Source: Armatimonadota bacterium (GTDB lineage: Bacteria > Armatimonadota > Hebobacteria > CAIYQO01). From it: a DNA stretch of 60,629 nt. The notes under the pieces were generated by a model that was not told the origin of the DNA, made no database searches, and saw only the letters and a list, made by a program, of their open reading frames with translations. Below, one piece after another: positions 42,684 to 52,166 of the stretch. The stretch covers positions 1 through 60,629 of the forward strand of contig JAKPKV010000057.1 in the NCBI GenBank assembly GCA_029553475.1, given 5' to 3'. Each line of letters opens with the position of its first letter. Positions within the stretch are counted from its first letter, which is position 1. The position numbers and the translations under genes are program-made.

Positions 42684-43865
42684 ATGCGCAATGAAGTGGA
42701 GATTGTCCTCGTCTCCTCGGGCCATCCCGCGCTGGATCAGCGCGTATTTGCGAAAGAAGCGGTCTCGCTGGCGCGGGCGTTTTCGCGCGTGCGCGTAGTG
42801 GCGCCGCACGCCGGCGACGACGTGCGCGACCGGGTACGCATCACCGCGCTGCCGCCCTATCGCTCGCGCCTGTCGCGCTTCCTGCTGCGCCCGCTGCAGG
42901 CGTACTGGGCGGCGCGCGGGCGCGGCCCGCGCGTGCTGATTCTGCAGGATGCGGAGCTGCTGATACTGGCGCCGCTGGTCAAACTGTTCACCGGCTGGCG
43001 CCTGATTTACGATGTCCACGAGGATTTCCCCGAGCTCATCCGCGGCCGCACCTGGATTCCGTCGCTGTTGCGGCGACCGATGAGCAACCTGGTGGCGCTG
43101 CTGGAGAAAGGCTGCGCGCGCGCCTGCGACGGCGTCACGGGCGCCACCGGAGCGCTCACCGAACATTTCCCGCACGCCCGCCGGATGGCGCTGTACAATC
43201 TCCCCAGCCGCGCCTTCATTGACGAAGTGGCGCGCCAGGCACGCCCGCCGCGGGAGCGCGGCTATGACGTGGTGCATCTGGGCACACTGGCCGAGGCCGG
43301 GCGACTGGAATTCCTCATCGCGGTCCTCGATGAGCTGTTCGCGCGCAAACCGGAGGCGCGCGGGTTGATCATCGGCGTGCGGCCGGACCAGGAGCGGGCG
43401 CTCGCGGCCCATTTTCCCCCGGAACGCGTGACGGTGCTCGGCAAGATCCCCTACACGCAGGTGGCGGCGTACCTGGGCGATTGCCGCATCGGCGTGAGTC
43501 TCTTCCCCACGCTGTATCCGCACCTGCGCTGCGCGGTGCCGGTGAAAGTCTTTGAATATATGGCCGCGGGCTGCGCGGTGGTCACCAGTCACCTACCGGA
43601 GCTCCAGCGGCTGATCGGCGACGAAGGCGCGGCGCAGGTGACGATCCTCTATACCCCGGACGCGGCGCGCGGCGCGGATGAGCTCACGCGGCTGCTGGAC
43701 GATCCCGAGCTGCTTGAACGCCGTCATACGGCGCTGATGCAGTGGGTACGGAGCGTCTGGAACTGGGACGCGCAGGCCGATCACTACGTCCGCTTCGTCG
43801 CCGAGATCATCGGCACGCCGCGGGCGGTGCCCGATGCGCGGACGCGAGATGAGCTGGCGCGATGA
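42684..43865 (+). CDS. Family 4-type glycosyltransferase
   Basis: A 393-aa GT-B fold enzyme that adds a sugar to the growing repeat unit, probably at the cytoplasmic face. N-terminal half: VSSGHPALDQRVFAKEAVSLARAF and LIYDVHEDFPELI. C-terminal half: VVHLGTLAEAGRLEFLIAVL, then VTVLGKIPYTQVAAYLGDCRIGVSLFP and CAVPVKVFEYMAAGCAVVTS, the E-x7-E region of GT4-like enzymes. AAAGGAGG precedes the ATG. The stop overlaps the next glycosyltransferase start (ATGA). Donor and acceptor unknown. Confidence 0.88.
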   Translation: MRNEVEIVLVSSGHPALDQRVFAKEAVSLARAFSRVRVVAPHAGDDVRDRVRITALPPYRSRLSRFLLRPLQAYWAARGRGPRVLILQDAELLILAPLVKLFTGWRLIYDVHEDFPELIRGRTWIPSLLRRPMSNLVALLEKGCARACDGVTGATGALTEHFPHARRMALYNLPSRAFIDEVARQARPPRERGYDVVHLGTLAEAGRLEFLIAVLDELFARKPEARGLIIGVRPDQERALAAHFPPERVTVLGKIPYTQVAAYLGDCRIGVSLFPTLYPHLRCAVPVKVFEYMAAGCAVVTSHLPELQRLIGDEGAAQVTILYTPDAARGADELTRLLDDPELLERRHTALMQWVRSVWNWDAQADHYVRFVAEIIGTPRAVPDARTRDELAR

Positions 43866-44953
43866 AGGCGCGCCAGCCATTCGTCAGCGTCATCATCCCG
43901 GTCCGCAACGAGGCGCGATACATCGAGGCGTGCCTGCGGTCGCTGCTGCGCGGCGGGTATCCCGCCGCGCGCTGGGAGATCATCCTGGCGGACGGGATGA
44001 GCACCGACGGCACGCGCGAGATCATCGCCCGCGTGGCGGCGGACGCGGCGGTGCCCATCTATATCGCGGATAATCCGCGCGGCACGATCCCCCACGCGCT
44101 GAATCTGGCCATCGCCGGCGCGCGCGGGGAGATCATCATCCGCGCCGACGCGCACGCGCGCTATCCGCGGGAGTACGTGGCGCGCTGCGTGCGGACGCTC
44201 CGCCGGCAGGGCGCGGACAACGTCGGCGGGCCGGTGACCACCGCGCCCGGCGCCGATACCGTGATGGCGCGCGCCATCGCCCTGGCGCTGTCGCACCCCT
44301 TCGGCGTGGGGAATTCCGCCTTCCGCACGACGCACACGGCGCGCGAGACGGACACCGTGCCGTTCGGCTGCTTCCCGGCGTCCGTCTTCCGGCGCATCGG
44401 GCTGTTTGACGAGCGCTTGCGGCGCAATGAGGACTATGAGTTCAACCGGCGGCTGCGGCGGGCGGGCGGGCACATCTGGCTGGACCCGGCGCTGGCGAGC
44501 ACCTACTACAGCCGCGATACGCTGGGCGGCCTGCTGCGGCAGGCGTGGGAGAATGGGATGTGGAATGCGCTCTCGCATGCCCTGCATCCGGCGATTCGCA
44601 CGCCGCGCCACGTGCTGCCCCTCTTTTTCACGCTGGGGGCGCTCGCGCTGGCGGTCACCGCCGCGCCGCTGCCGTGGATGCCCCCCCTCGCGCTCCCGCT
44701 CCGGCTGGGCTACGGCGCCTACGCGCTGCTCGCGCTGCTCGTGTCCGCCCGGCTCGCGCGGCGCCGGGGCTGGCGGCTCTTCCCCGCGCTCCTCGCCCTC
44801 TTTCCGCTCTTCCACTTCACCTACGGCGCGGGCATCGCCTGGGGCTGGCTGCGCGTCCTCGCCCGCCGCTATCCCTGGCGACCGGAAGACGGCATACCCG
44901 CCTGCGCGCCCCGGCCCGATACCGCCGCCGTCACCGAACCATCCCGTTGGTAG
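43862..44953 (+). CDS. Family 2 glycosyltransferase, ExoA-like
   Basis: A 363-aa GT-A glycosyltransferase with C-terminal membrane helices. Key motifs are SVIIPVRNEARYIEACLRSLL, the metal-binding IIIRADAHARYP, VGGPV, and FDERLRRNEDYEFNRRLRRAGG. The order, including the Q-W-E-N-G helix, is that of succinoglycan ExoA-type enzymes. Its last codons (TEPSRW-stop) lie within a dispersed 27-bp repeat, so the stop codon may be contributed by repeat DNA and the native C-terminus could be altered. ATGA overlap with the GT4 gene shows coupling. Confidence 0.92.
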   Translation: MKARQPFVSVIIPVRNEARYIEACLRSLLRGGYPAARWEIILADGMSTDGTREIIARVAADAAVPIYIADNPRGTIPHALNLAIAGARGEIIIRADAHARYPREYVARCVRTLRRQGADNVGGPVTTAPGADTVMARAIALALSHPFGVGNSAFRTTHTARETDTVPFGCFPASVFRRIGLFDERLRRNEDYEFNRRLRRAGGHIWLDPALASTYYSRDTLGGLLRQAWENGMWNALSHALHPAIRTPRHVLPLFFTLGALALAVTAAPLPWMPPLALPLRLGYGAYALLALLVSARLARRRGWRLFPALLALFPLFHFTYGAGIAWGWLRVLARRYPWRPEDGIPACAPRPDTAAVTEPSRW

Positions 44954-44963
44954 TCAGGCACGC
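44937..44963. repeat. Dispersed repeat, copy 2, overlapping the GT2 stop codon
   Basis: These 27 bases match 8118-8144 at 25 positions. The repeat starts inside the GT2 coding region and supplies its TAG stop at 44951-44953. The adjoining 44964-45056 spacer has GGGCAAGGGCG-type sequence similar to that after copy 1. Confidence 0.6.
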
Positions 44964-45056
44964 CGCGGCGTGCCTCACGACGCACAGGTGCTGGTGGCGC
45001 CGAGGGCAAGGGCGACGGAGGGGGGCCAGTGATACCGGGGGCACAGATGCGCGCCC

Positions 45057-46397
45057 CTACGGCAGCAGCACCCCCAGGTAGTACGCGCTCTGCACGATTT
45101 CCATCAGCGACAGCGACTTGCTGCCGGGCACGTAGACGATGTCGTGCGCCTGCAACGGCACGTCCTTGTCATACTGCCCTTTCTTCAGGATGTCGTTGAC
45201 ATCCACCTTGATGCTCTGCGGCGCGCCATCCACCCGGCGGATGATCGTCACCGCGGAAAGCTTCGCCTTGCGGTCGGCGCCGCCGGCCTGGGCGATAGCC
45301 TCTACCACCGAAAGCGGACGATCCTCGGCGAGGAGAAACGCGCCGGGCCGCTGCACCATGCCGAGCACCGCCACCTTGTCCGTCAGCTCCGGCACGATCA
45401 CCAGATCGCCGGCCGACAGCGGCAGGTTCTCCTTCACCTGTCCGTTCACGATGCCCGACACGTCTACCTGCTTCGCGGTGCCGTCCCGGCGCATCACCGT
45501 CACCCGGCGCAGCGCGGCCAGCTCGGTGGCGCCGCCGGCCAGCGTGATCGCCTGCATCACCCCCGCCCCGTCCGGCAGCTCATACGTGCCCGGCGATTTC
45601 ACCTGCCCGTTGATGAAAATCTGCGCCACCGGCAGCCGCTCCACCAGGATGACATCGCCGTCGCGCAGCGCGGTGTTCACATCGCCCCAGGCCAGCGCCT
45701 CCCGCGCCGTGCCGCGCTGCAGCGTGATGGTCAGCTTCTCCGGCCGCTCCAGCACGTCGCCCGCCGCCGCCAGCGCATCCACCAGCGTCGCCCCCTGCTT
45801 CAGCTTCACCGCGCCGGGATTTTTCACCTGACCGCTCACTACGACCGTCATCCGCTCCGGCGCCTCGATCCACAGCAGGTCGCCTTCCTGCACCGCCGGA
45901 TTGGCCTCCGGCGATTTGCCGGCGAGCGCCGCCGGCAAATCGAGCGGGATGATCGCCTTGCCGCGCACCAGCCGCGCGCGCAGCTCCGCGCGCTCGCCGA
46001 TCAGGTCTCCCGCCGCCGCCAGCAGCTCCGTCACCCGCGTCTGCGCGGTGATGGGATACTGCCCCGGTTTCGCCACCGCCCCCAGCACGAAGGCGTGCTT
46101 CACCCGCGCCTCGGACAGCGTCACCGCCACGTCCGGCTCCTTGAGGAATTCCAGGAATTTCTCCGTCAGCAGCGCCGCCAGCTCCCGCGTCGTCTGCCCG
46201 CTCACCATCAGACGCCCGGCGCGCGGCACGTCAATGACGCCGTCCGGCGGGATGGTATACGTGCCGGAGAGCTCGGCGTGCTTCAGCACCGTGATGGTGA
46301 TGCGGTCCTGCGGGCCCAGCCGGTATTCCGCGTCTCCCCCGGCGCCCAGTGCCCATGCCGCCCCCAGTAGGAGCAAGCCAACGGCGAAATATCTCAT
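45057..46397 (-). CDS. Polysaccharide export protein, Wza-like, with multiple SLBB domains
   Basis: A 446-aa outer-membrane exporter precursor. Signal peptide MRYFAVGLLLLGAAWALG. The Poly_export domain reads YRLGPQDRITITVLKHAELSGTYTIPPDGVIDVPRAGRL with FLKEPDVAVTLSEARV. At least four SLBB repeats follow (VFVLGAVAKPGQY, VVVSGQVKNPGAV, IFINGQVKSPGTY, VAVLGMVQRPGAF). This is longer than Wza (about 380). There is no lipobox at the signal cleavage site. It would form the channel for export, working with the BY-kinase-like protein. It reads on the opposite strand from the kinase. Start site has no strong ribosome binding site. Confidence 0.92.
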   Translation of the reverse strand: MRYFAVGLLLLGAAWALGAGGDAEYRLGPQDRITITVLKHAELSGTYTIPPDGVIDVPRAGRLMVSGQTTRELAALLTEKFLEFLKEPDVAVTLSEARVKHAFVLGAVAKPGQYPITAQTRVTELLAAAGDLIGERAELRARLVRGKAIIPLDLPAALAGKSPEANPAVQEGDLLWIEAPERMTVVVSGQVKNPGAVKLKQGATLVDALAAAGDVLERPEKLTITLQRGTAREALAWGDVNTALRDGDVILVERLPVAQIFINGQVKSPGTYELPDGAGVMQAITLAGGATELAALRRVTVMRRDGTAKQVDVSGIVNGQVKENLPLSAGDLVIVPELTDKVAVLGMVQRPGAFLLAEDRPLSVVEAIAQAGGADRKAKLSAVTIIRRVDGAPQSIKVDVNDILKKGQYDKDVPLQAHDIVYVPGSKSLSLMEIVQSAYYLGVLLP

Positions 46398-46496
46398 CGT
46401 CTCAATCCTCTCGTGTCTCCTCGGATACGTGCCCCTTCACACCGCGCTCGACATGGCTCGTCGTCCGCGCGCGGCGGATGGGGGTGTGAGCGTGTC

Positions 46497-47678
46497 TCAC
46501 TCCGCGATCATGCTGAATGACAGGTCCGCCGGCACCGGCGTCTTCTTCCACGCGCCGTCGCGCGTGACGGCGCAGGCGCTCCTCCCGCCCCACGTCTGCT
46601 CGCCCCACCCCGGCACCGCGTCCGTCGCGCAGACGACGAAGGTGGCATAACCGTTCTCGACGGTGCAGGCGGGCGCCGTCAGATACAGGCGATACTCCAC
46701 GCCCGTGCGCAGCGTCACCGGCTGCGCCACCGTCACGCGCTGCCAGTGCGGCAGCTCCGTCATCGCGTCCGCGCTCGCGGCCACCGCGCTCAACACCACC
46801 GTGCCGCTCTTCGTCTCTTCGAGCACGAGGCGCAGCTCGTCCCGCGGCTCACCGACGGCGAAGACGGCCACGCCGAACTGCCGCACCGTCGCCGCGGGCC
46901 GCGTCCAGGTGAACTGCTCCCCCTGGCAGACCGCGCCATAGATGCGCGCCTCGTGCGCGAAATAATACGGCATCCCCTCTTTGGTGCCGTCGGCATATTC
47001 CAGCAGATAGGCCGCGCGGCCGCCGCGATACGGCGCGCAGCGGTTGTCTTTGGGCCCCCATTCGCGCCAGGCGCGCCCGTCGAAACTGAGGATCCCTTCC
47101 CCGCGCCACGGCTTATCGGGGAAGGACATGATGGTGTTCGGGCTGGACCAGTTGCGCGCCGGGTCCGGGTCGGTGTTCGCCATCACCAGGTGATACACCT
47201 CGCCCGCCTGCACCGGGGTATCCGGCAGGTCCAGCCGCAGGTAGCCGTCCGGCGGATTCGTCACGTCGGTCACCCGCGCGAGGACCGTCCCCGAGGGCAG
47301 GTGCTCGCGGGGCGCATCGCGCTGCAGCTCGAACGCCCAGTTGCCATACGTGCCGGCGCCGTACCCCGGCGCCGTCTTCCAGCACACCCACATCGCCGCC
47401 AGCGTTTTACTGGCGCGCGGGATGAAGGCGAGGGCGCATTTATAGCCGGGATACCGCCCCATCGCCCAGTTCGCCGCGCCGAACCCCTCAAAGGTATTGC
47501 CCAGCTCCTCGCCGGGCAGCGCTGCGGGCGGCGTCGGCGCCACGGCATCCGCCGTATGCCCCCCGGTATACCAGGGATCGGTCGCGCCGCCACGTCCCCC
47601 TGCCGCGATGAGGAGCACGCTGAGCGTCCCCAGCGCGAGACTCACCCCGGCCGCCCGCCGTATGGCACGTCCGTGCAT
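46497..47678 (-). CDS. Secreted protein of unknown function in the polysaccharide locus
   Basis: A 393-aa exported protein, signal peptide about 1-32 (RAAGVSLALGTLSVLLIAAGG). No domain is recognised with confidence. The central and C-terminal parts look all-beta: WAFELQRD, VYHLVMANTD, EARIYGAVCQGEQFTWTRPAATVRQ, then LRTGVEYRLYL. The order suggests one or two jelly-roll modules, as in surface or carbohydrate-binding proteins. GGAG precedes the ATG by five bases. It lies 99 bases upstream of the Wza-like gene on the same strand, so co-transcription is likely. Role in polymer export or surface retention is speculative. Confidence 0.65.
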   Translation of the reverse strand: MHGRAIRRAAGVSLALGTLSVLLIAAGGRGGATDPWYTGGHTADAVAPTPPAALPGEELGNTFEGFGAANWAMGRYPGYKCALAFIPRASKTLAAMWVCWKTAPGYGAGTYGNWAFELQRDAPREHLPSGTVLARVTDVTNPPDGYLRLDLPDTPVQAGEVYHLVMANTDPDPARNWSSPNTIMSFPDKPWRGEGILSFDGRAWREWGPKDNRCAPYRGGRAAYLLEYADGTKEGMPYYFAHEARIYGAVCQGEQFTWTRPAATVRQFGVAVFAVGEPRDELRLVLEETKSGTVVLSAVAASADAMTELPHWQRVTVAQPVTLRTGVEYRLYLTAPACTVENGYATFVVCATDAVPGWGEQTWGGRSACAVTRDGAWKKTPVPADLSFSMIAE

Positions 47679-48039
47679 GGCGTCTCCTTTCGCCCCCGTC
47701 CTCTCCGGTCCGCCACCGCACGATGCGCGCGGCGCTGCCGTCATGCTATCACGACATCGCTCACCCCGCCGTACCGATTTTCCGACAGTGCCCTCCCCCG
47801 CGCGGCGGCGCGTACGGCGCCATGACGGCCATCCGCCTGCCGGCGCGGCGGGGTCGCGTCTGATGCCAGGGGTACGTACGGCCGTCTCGGCACACATGTA
47901 GACGGCTCGCTGTGCGGTATTGGGGACACGCCGGTGCCGGTGGCGTGCTTTCTGTCCGCCATGCGGCGCGCCAGTGTCGAGAATGAGAGGGAACCGGCGC
48001 GCCGCGCTGGTCCGGAAATCAGACAGGGAAGAGGACGGC
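47679..48039. other. Divergent promoter region between the secreted protein and BY-kinase genes
   Basis: A 361-base spacer with no gene. It contains small palindromes such as GTACGTAC and GGCGCGCC but no clear promoter consensus. Both flanking operons probably start here. Confidence 0.45.
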
Positions 48040-50232
48040 ATGAACCCACGAAAACCCGAGGTGAATACCGCGCATGAGCTGGTGCCGGTCGCCGGCGACC
48101 CCGCGCGCCAACTGGTGCCGGACTACGTCGTCGGCGAATATTATTACGGGCATCAACCCACCAAATCCGCGGTGGCGCGCTCCTATCTGCAGGTGCTCTC
48201 GCGCCAGCGCTGGGTGCTCCTCGTCGCCTTCGTGCTGCTGATAGAGTTGGGCCTGGTGTGGATTTACTCCCGCCCGCTCCTCTACCGCGCGAAAGCGGAG
48301 GTGTTGGTGACGACGGCGGAACGCGGCGGCGGCCCCAGCGGGACACTCGCCGCCGACATCGGCTTCATGACCCGCGTGCGCTCCGTTTCGACGGAGATCA
48401 AAATGCTGCACAGCCCCGACCTGCTGGACATGGCGTTTGCCGCCGTGCCCGTGGAGCTGCGCGAGAAAGGCTTTCGGACGCGCGAGACGACGCTGGGTGA
48501 CTATCCGGTCATCATTGAAAATCCGAAGGATACCGACGTCATCGGCGTCGAGGTGACGGCGCGCGACCCCAAGGCGGCCGCCGCCTTCGCCAATGCGCTG
48601 GTGACCACGCACCTGCAACGCCGCAAGGCATCCCTGCAGGCGCTGGCGGAATCGGCGACCGAACACGTCACGCGGCAGCTCGCCGACTGTGACGCCGCGC
48701 TGCGGGACACGCTGGCGGAGATGGCGGCCTATAAGCAGCGGCACGGGGTGGTGGACCTGGGCGTGCAGAGCAGCACCGACGCGGCGGCGCTGGCCCGACT
48801 GGAAGCGGAAGCCACCCAGGCGGAGGCGGCGCTGGCTCAGGCCCGGCAGCGCCGCGATATGATGGAGCGGCAGCTGCGCACCACCTCGCCGGAGATCGTC
48901 ACCAGCGTCACCATCACCGACAATCAGGTGGTGGCGGCGATTGACGCGGAGATCGAGCGCCTGCAGCAGGAGCGCGCCGCGCGCCTGCAGGAGTATCAGC
49001 CGACGGCGCCGGAGATGCGGGAGATTGACGAGCGCATCGCCGCCGCGGTGATCCGCAAGGAAGCGGCGCTGAAGAAGAAGGCGCAGTCGCAGACCCACGG
49101 GCCCAATCCGCTGTATGATGACCTGCTGCAGAACTTCATCAACGCCAGCGTGGCGGAGAAAGAAGCCGGCAGCCGGCTGACCCTCACCCGCGCGGAGGCC
49201 GGCCGCGTGCGCGGTCGCATGGGCACGCTGCCGGCCAGTGAACAGCGGCTGGCGCTCCTCACCAGCCGCATCGAGGAGCTGCGCACCACCCACGCCTTCC
49301 TCACGCAGCAGCGACAGGCGCTATCGCTGACGATGCAGGCCGGCATGCCCGGCATGATGCCGGTGACGCTGGCCCGCGCCAACCCGACGCCGGCCAGCCC
49401 GAATCTTCCCGCCAGCATCGCGCTCCTCGTCGTCATCGCCGCCATGATCGCGTTGGGCCTGGCGGTCCTGCGCGACCAGCTCGATGAGCGCATCCACTCC
49501 GGCGACACCCTGGAGACGCAGGCCGGGCGGCGCATCCTGGCCACGCTGCCGCGAGTGCGCAACGGCTTCCACGGCCTCATTACCGATCCGGGCTGCCCGC
49601 CGGCGCTGCTGGAAAGTTTCCGCATCCTGCGCGGCAATCTCCTGCTCGCCCTGCCGGACCCGCTGCCCCGGACCATCATGATCACCAGCCCGCGCCCCGG
49701 CGAAGGCAAATCCACCACCGCCGCCAACCTCGCCGCCAGCATCGCCATCAGCGGCAAGCGCGTGCTGCTCATTGACGGCGACCTGCGCCACCCGTCCATC
49801 CATCAGATTTACGCGCTGCCGAATGAAATCGGGCTGAGCACGGTGCTGGCCGGGGAAACGCCGGGGGAGACGGCGATTCAGCCCACCATCATCTCCCAGC
49901 TCGACATCATGGCGGCAGGGCCGGTGCCCGCCTATCCGCCGGAGATGCTCGCCTCCCCGGAGCTGCCCGCGCTGCTGGACCGCCTGCGCGAGATCTATGA
50001 CTGCGTCCTGCTGGACAGCACGCCGCTGGTGAATCTCAGCGACGGCGCGCTGCTGGCGGCCTACGCCGAAGGCGTGTTGGTGGTGGTCTCGTCGGCGCGC
50101 ACGCGCTACCCCGATTTACAGATGGCGCTGCGCGTGTTGGAACAGATGGGCGCGCCGGTGCTCGGCCTGGTGCACAACCGCTCGGAGGATCTCGCGGCCG
50201 TGCGCTGGTCGGGCGACGCGGAACGCGCGTGA
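48040..50232 (+). CDS. Wzc-like chain-length regulator / BY-kinase fusion lacking a tyrosine tail
   Basis: A 730-aa inner-membrane protein. A Wzz domain with helices at about 60-80 and 450-475 flanks a long coiled-coil periplasmic region (about 200-420). The cytoplasmic part is a CpsD/CapB kinase-like ATPase. Walker A is GEGKSTTA (about 554), A' is LLIDGDLRHP (about 577-586) and B is CVLLDSTPL (about 655). The C-terminal end (NRSEDLAAVRWSGDAERA) lacks the Tyr cluster that Wzc autophosphorylates. Phosphorylation elsewhere, or a non-kinase role, must apply. No Wzb phosphatase gene is near. Start follows GAGG; the next gene starts within 21 bases. Confidence 0.9.
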   Translation: MNPRKPEVNTAHELVPVAGDPARQLVPDYVVGEYYYGHQPTKSAVARSYLQVLSRQRWVLLVAFVLLIELGLVWIYSRPLLYRAKAEVLVTTAERGGGPSGTLAADIGFMTRVRSVSTEIKMLHSPDLLDMAFAAVPVELREKGFRTRETTLGDYPVIIENPKDTDVIGVEVTARDPKAAAAFANALVTTHLQRRKASLQALAESATEHVTRQLADCDAALRDTLAEMAAYKQRHGVVDLGVQSSTDAAALARLEAEATQAEAALAQARQRRDMMERQLRTTSPEIVTSVTITDNQVVAAIDAEIERLQQERAARLQEYQPTAPEMREIDERIAAAVIRKEAALKKKAQSQTHGPNPLYDDLLQNFINASVAEKEAGSRLTLTRAEAGRVRGRMGTLPASEQRLALLTSRIEELRTTHAFLTQQRQALSLTMQAGMPGMMPVTLARANPTPASPNLPASIALLVVIAAMIALGLAVLRDQLDERIHSGDTLETQAGRRILATLPRVRNGFHGLITDPGCPPALLESFRILRGNLLLALPDPLPRTIMITSPRPGEGKSTTAANLAASIAISGKRVLLIDGDLRHPSIHQIYALPNEIGLSTVLAGETPGETAIQPTIISQLDIMAAGPVPAYPPEMLASPELPALLDRLREIYDCVLLDSTPLVNLSDGALLAAYAEGVLVVVSSARTRYPDLQMALRVLEQMGAPVLGLVHNRSEDLAAVRWSGDAERA

Positions 50233-50252
50233 ATGGCTGTCCAGGAGGAATC

Positions 50253-52166
50253 ATGGAGCGACCGGAGACGACGGAACGTATGCGCAGCGCGCTGACCATG
50301 AGCATGCTCATCGGCATGGATCTGCTCATCGTGCTGGCCGCGCTGGCGCTGGCGGGCATCCTGCAAACGGAACGCCTGGAAGCGCGCGCGCTGACCGAGC
50401 ACCTGATGAGCCTGCCCTTGACGCTGGCCACCTTCATTCTCGCCTATTACGCCTTCCGCTTGTACCATGCCCACTGGGAGTATGCCGGCGTGGAGATGGT
50501 GTGGGCGGTCGTCGCCGCCAGCGGCCTGGCCACCGCCATCAGCGCGCTCTGGCAATGGTATCTCGATCAACAGTTGATGCCGGCCGCCACGCTGGTCATC
50601 CTCTTTATGCTCACCACCGGCCTGGTCGGCGGCCTGCGCCTGCTGCTGCGCCTGACCGCCAGCCGCGTCGCCGCCGCGTCGGCGGAACTCCCCCCCACCC
50701 CGCCGAAACGCGCGGTCATCCTGGTGAACGGCAAGAGCGCGGTGGAAGTGCTCGTCGCCCTGGAGAAGGAGCACGCCCGACGCTATGAAATCGTCGGCCT
50801 GCTGGACGGGGACCGGCGCTATCACGGCGCCTTCCTGCGTGGGGTGAAAATCCTCGGCGGCTTCGAGCTGCTGGACGAGTTGCTGGCGCGCAACGCGGTG
50901 GATGAGGTCATCATCGCACTGCCCGGCGCCGATGGCGCGCACCTGCGCCACTTCATCCTCGCCTGCTGCCGGCACAAAATCGCCGTGCGCGTGGTGCCCG
51001 TGCTGTCCGAGCTGCTGCGCAATCCCGCCGCCGCCCGCACCCGGCTGCGCCTGCACGAGGTGCGTACCGAGGACCTGCTGCACCGCCCGCCCATCGAACT
51101 GACGCAGCCGGAAGTGCAAGCCGCCTTCACCGGCAAGCGCGTGCTGGTCACCGGCGCCGGCGGCTCCATCGGCTCCGAGCTCTGCCGGCAAATCGCCCGC
51201 ATGAATCCCGCGCTGCTCATCCTGCTCGGCCATGGGGAAAATTCCGTGGTGGCCGTGCAGCGCGAGTTGGCGCAGCGCCACCCGGAGCTGGCGCTCTGCC
51301 TGGTGCCGGTCATCTGCGACGTGCGCGACGCGGCGCGCGTGCGGCGCCTGGTGCGGCACTATCGCCCGCACGCCATCTTCCACGCGGCGGCGCACAAGCA
51401 CGTGCCGCTGATGGAGGAGAACGTGGCGGAGGCCGCCACCAATAACATCGGCGGCACCCGCTGCGTGGCGCGCGCCGCCGCCCGCGCCGGCGTGGAGCGC
51501 ATGGTGCTCATCTCCACCGACAAGGCCGTCAATCCCACCAGCGTGATGGGCGCGACAAAATTCCTCTGCGAGGAGGTGGTGCGCGCGGAGGCCGCACGCG
51601 GCGACACCTGCTTCGTCACCGTGCGCTTCGGCAACGTGCTGGGCAGTCGCGGCAGCGTGCTGCCGCTCTTCCAGGAGCAAATTTCCCTCGGCGGACCGCT
51701 GACCATCACCCATCCCGAGATGGAGCGCTACTTCATGACCATCCCCGAAGCGGCGTCGCTGGTCCTCCACGCCGGCGCCATCGGGGAATCCGGCAGCCTG
51801 TACGTGCTGGATATGGGCAAACCAGTGCGCATCATGGAGCTGGCGGAAAACCTCATCCGCCTCTCCGGCCTGGAGCCGTATCGCGATATTGACATCACCG
51901 TCTGCGGCCTGCGCCCGGGCGAAAAACTCGTGGAAGAGCTCTTCACCGAGGCGGAGCGCGACCGGATGCGCGCCCAGGGGCGCATGTTCACGGTGCCGCG
52001 CCCGGTCTACCTCGCCGCCGATGGGCTCGACGCCATGCTGGACGACCTCCTCGCCCTCGCCGCCGCCCACGACGATGACGCCGTCCTCACCCGCCTCGGC
52101 GACCTGATTCCCGCCTTCCGGCGCTGGCGCCAGGACTATCCGGCCGCGGCGGAGGTGGAACCGTAA
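50253..52166 (+). CDS. Membrane-bound UDP-sugar 4,6-dehydratase, WbpM/PglF-like
   Basis: A 637-aa enzyme with four N-terminal membrane helices, a first Rossmann-like region (about 150-290) and a C-terminal SDR domain. GAGGSIGSE (about 299-307) is the NAD(P) loop. The active site STDKAVNPTSVMGATK has M-x3-K in place of Y-x3-K, the hallmark of the WbpM/PglF/CapD family. These convert UDP-GlcNAc to the 4-keto-6-deoxy sugar, feeding bacillosamine- or QuiNAc-like residues. An upstream GTG at 50229 overlaps the kinase stop; ATG 50253 with AGGAGG is preferred. It follows the BY-kinase in one transcript. Confidence 0.93.
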   Translation: MERPETTERMRSALTMSMLIGMDLLIVLAALALAGILQTERLEARALTEHLMSLPLTLATFILAYYAFRLYHAHWEYAGVEMVWAVVAASGLATAISALWQWYLDQQLMPAATLVILFMLTTGLVGGLRLLLRLTASRVAAASAELPPTPPKRAVILVNGKSAVEVLVALEKEHARRYEIVGLLDGDRRYHGAFLRGVKILGGFELLDELLARNAVDEVIIALPGADGAHLRHFILACCRHKIAVRVVPVLSELLRNPAAARTRLRLHEVRTEDLLHRPPIELTQPEVQAAFTGKRVLVTGAGGSIGSELCRQIARMNPALLILLGHGENSVVAVQRELAQRHPELALCLVPVICDVRDAARVRRLVRHYRPHAIFHAAAHKHVPLMEENVAEAATNNIGGTRCVARAAARAGVERMVLISTDKAVNPTSVMGATKFLCEEVVRAEAARGDTCFVTVRFGNVLGSRGSVLPLFQEQISLGGPLTITHPEMERYFMTIPEAASLVLHAGAIGESGSLYVLDMGKPVRIMELAENLIRLSGLEPYRDIDITVCGLRPGEKLVEELFTEAERDRMRAQGRMFTVPRPVYLAADGLDAMLDDLLALAAAHDDDAVLTRLGDLIPAFRRWRQDYPAAAEVEP

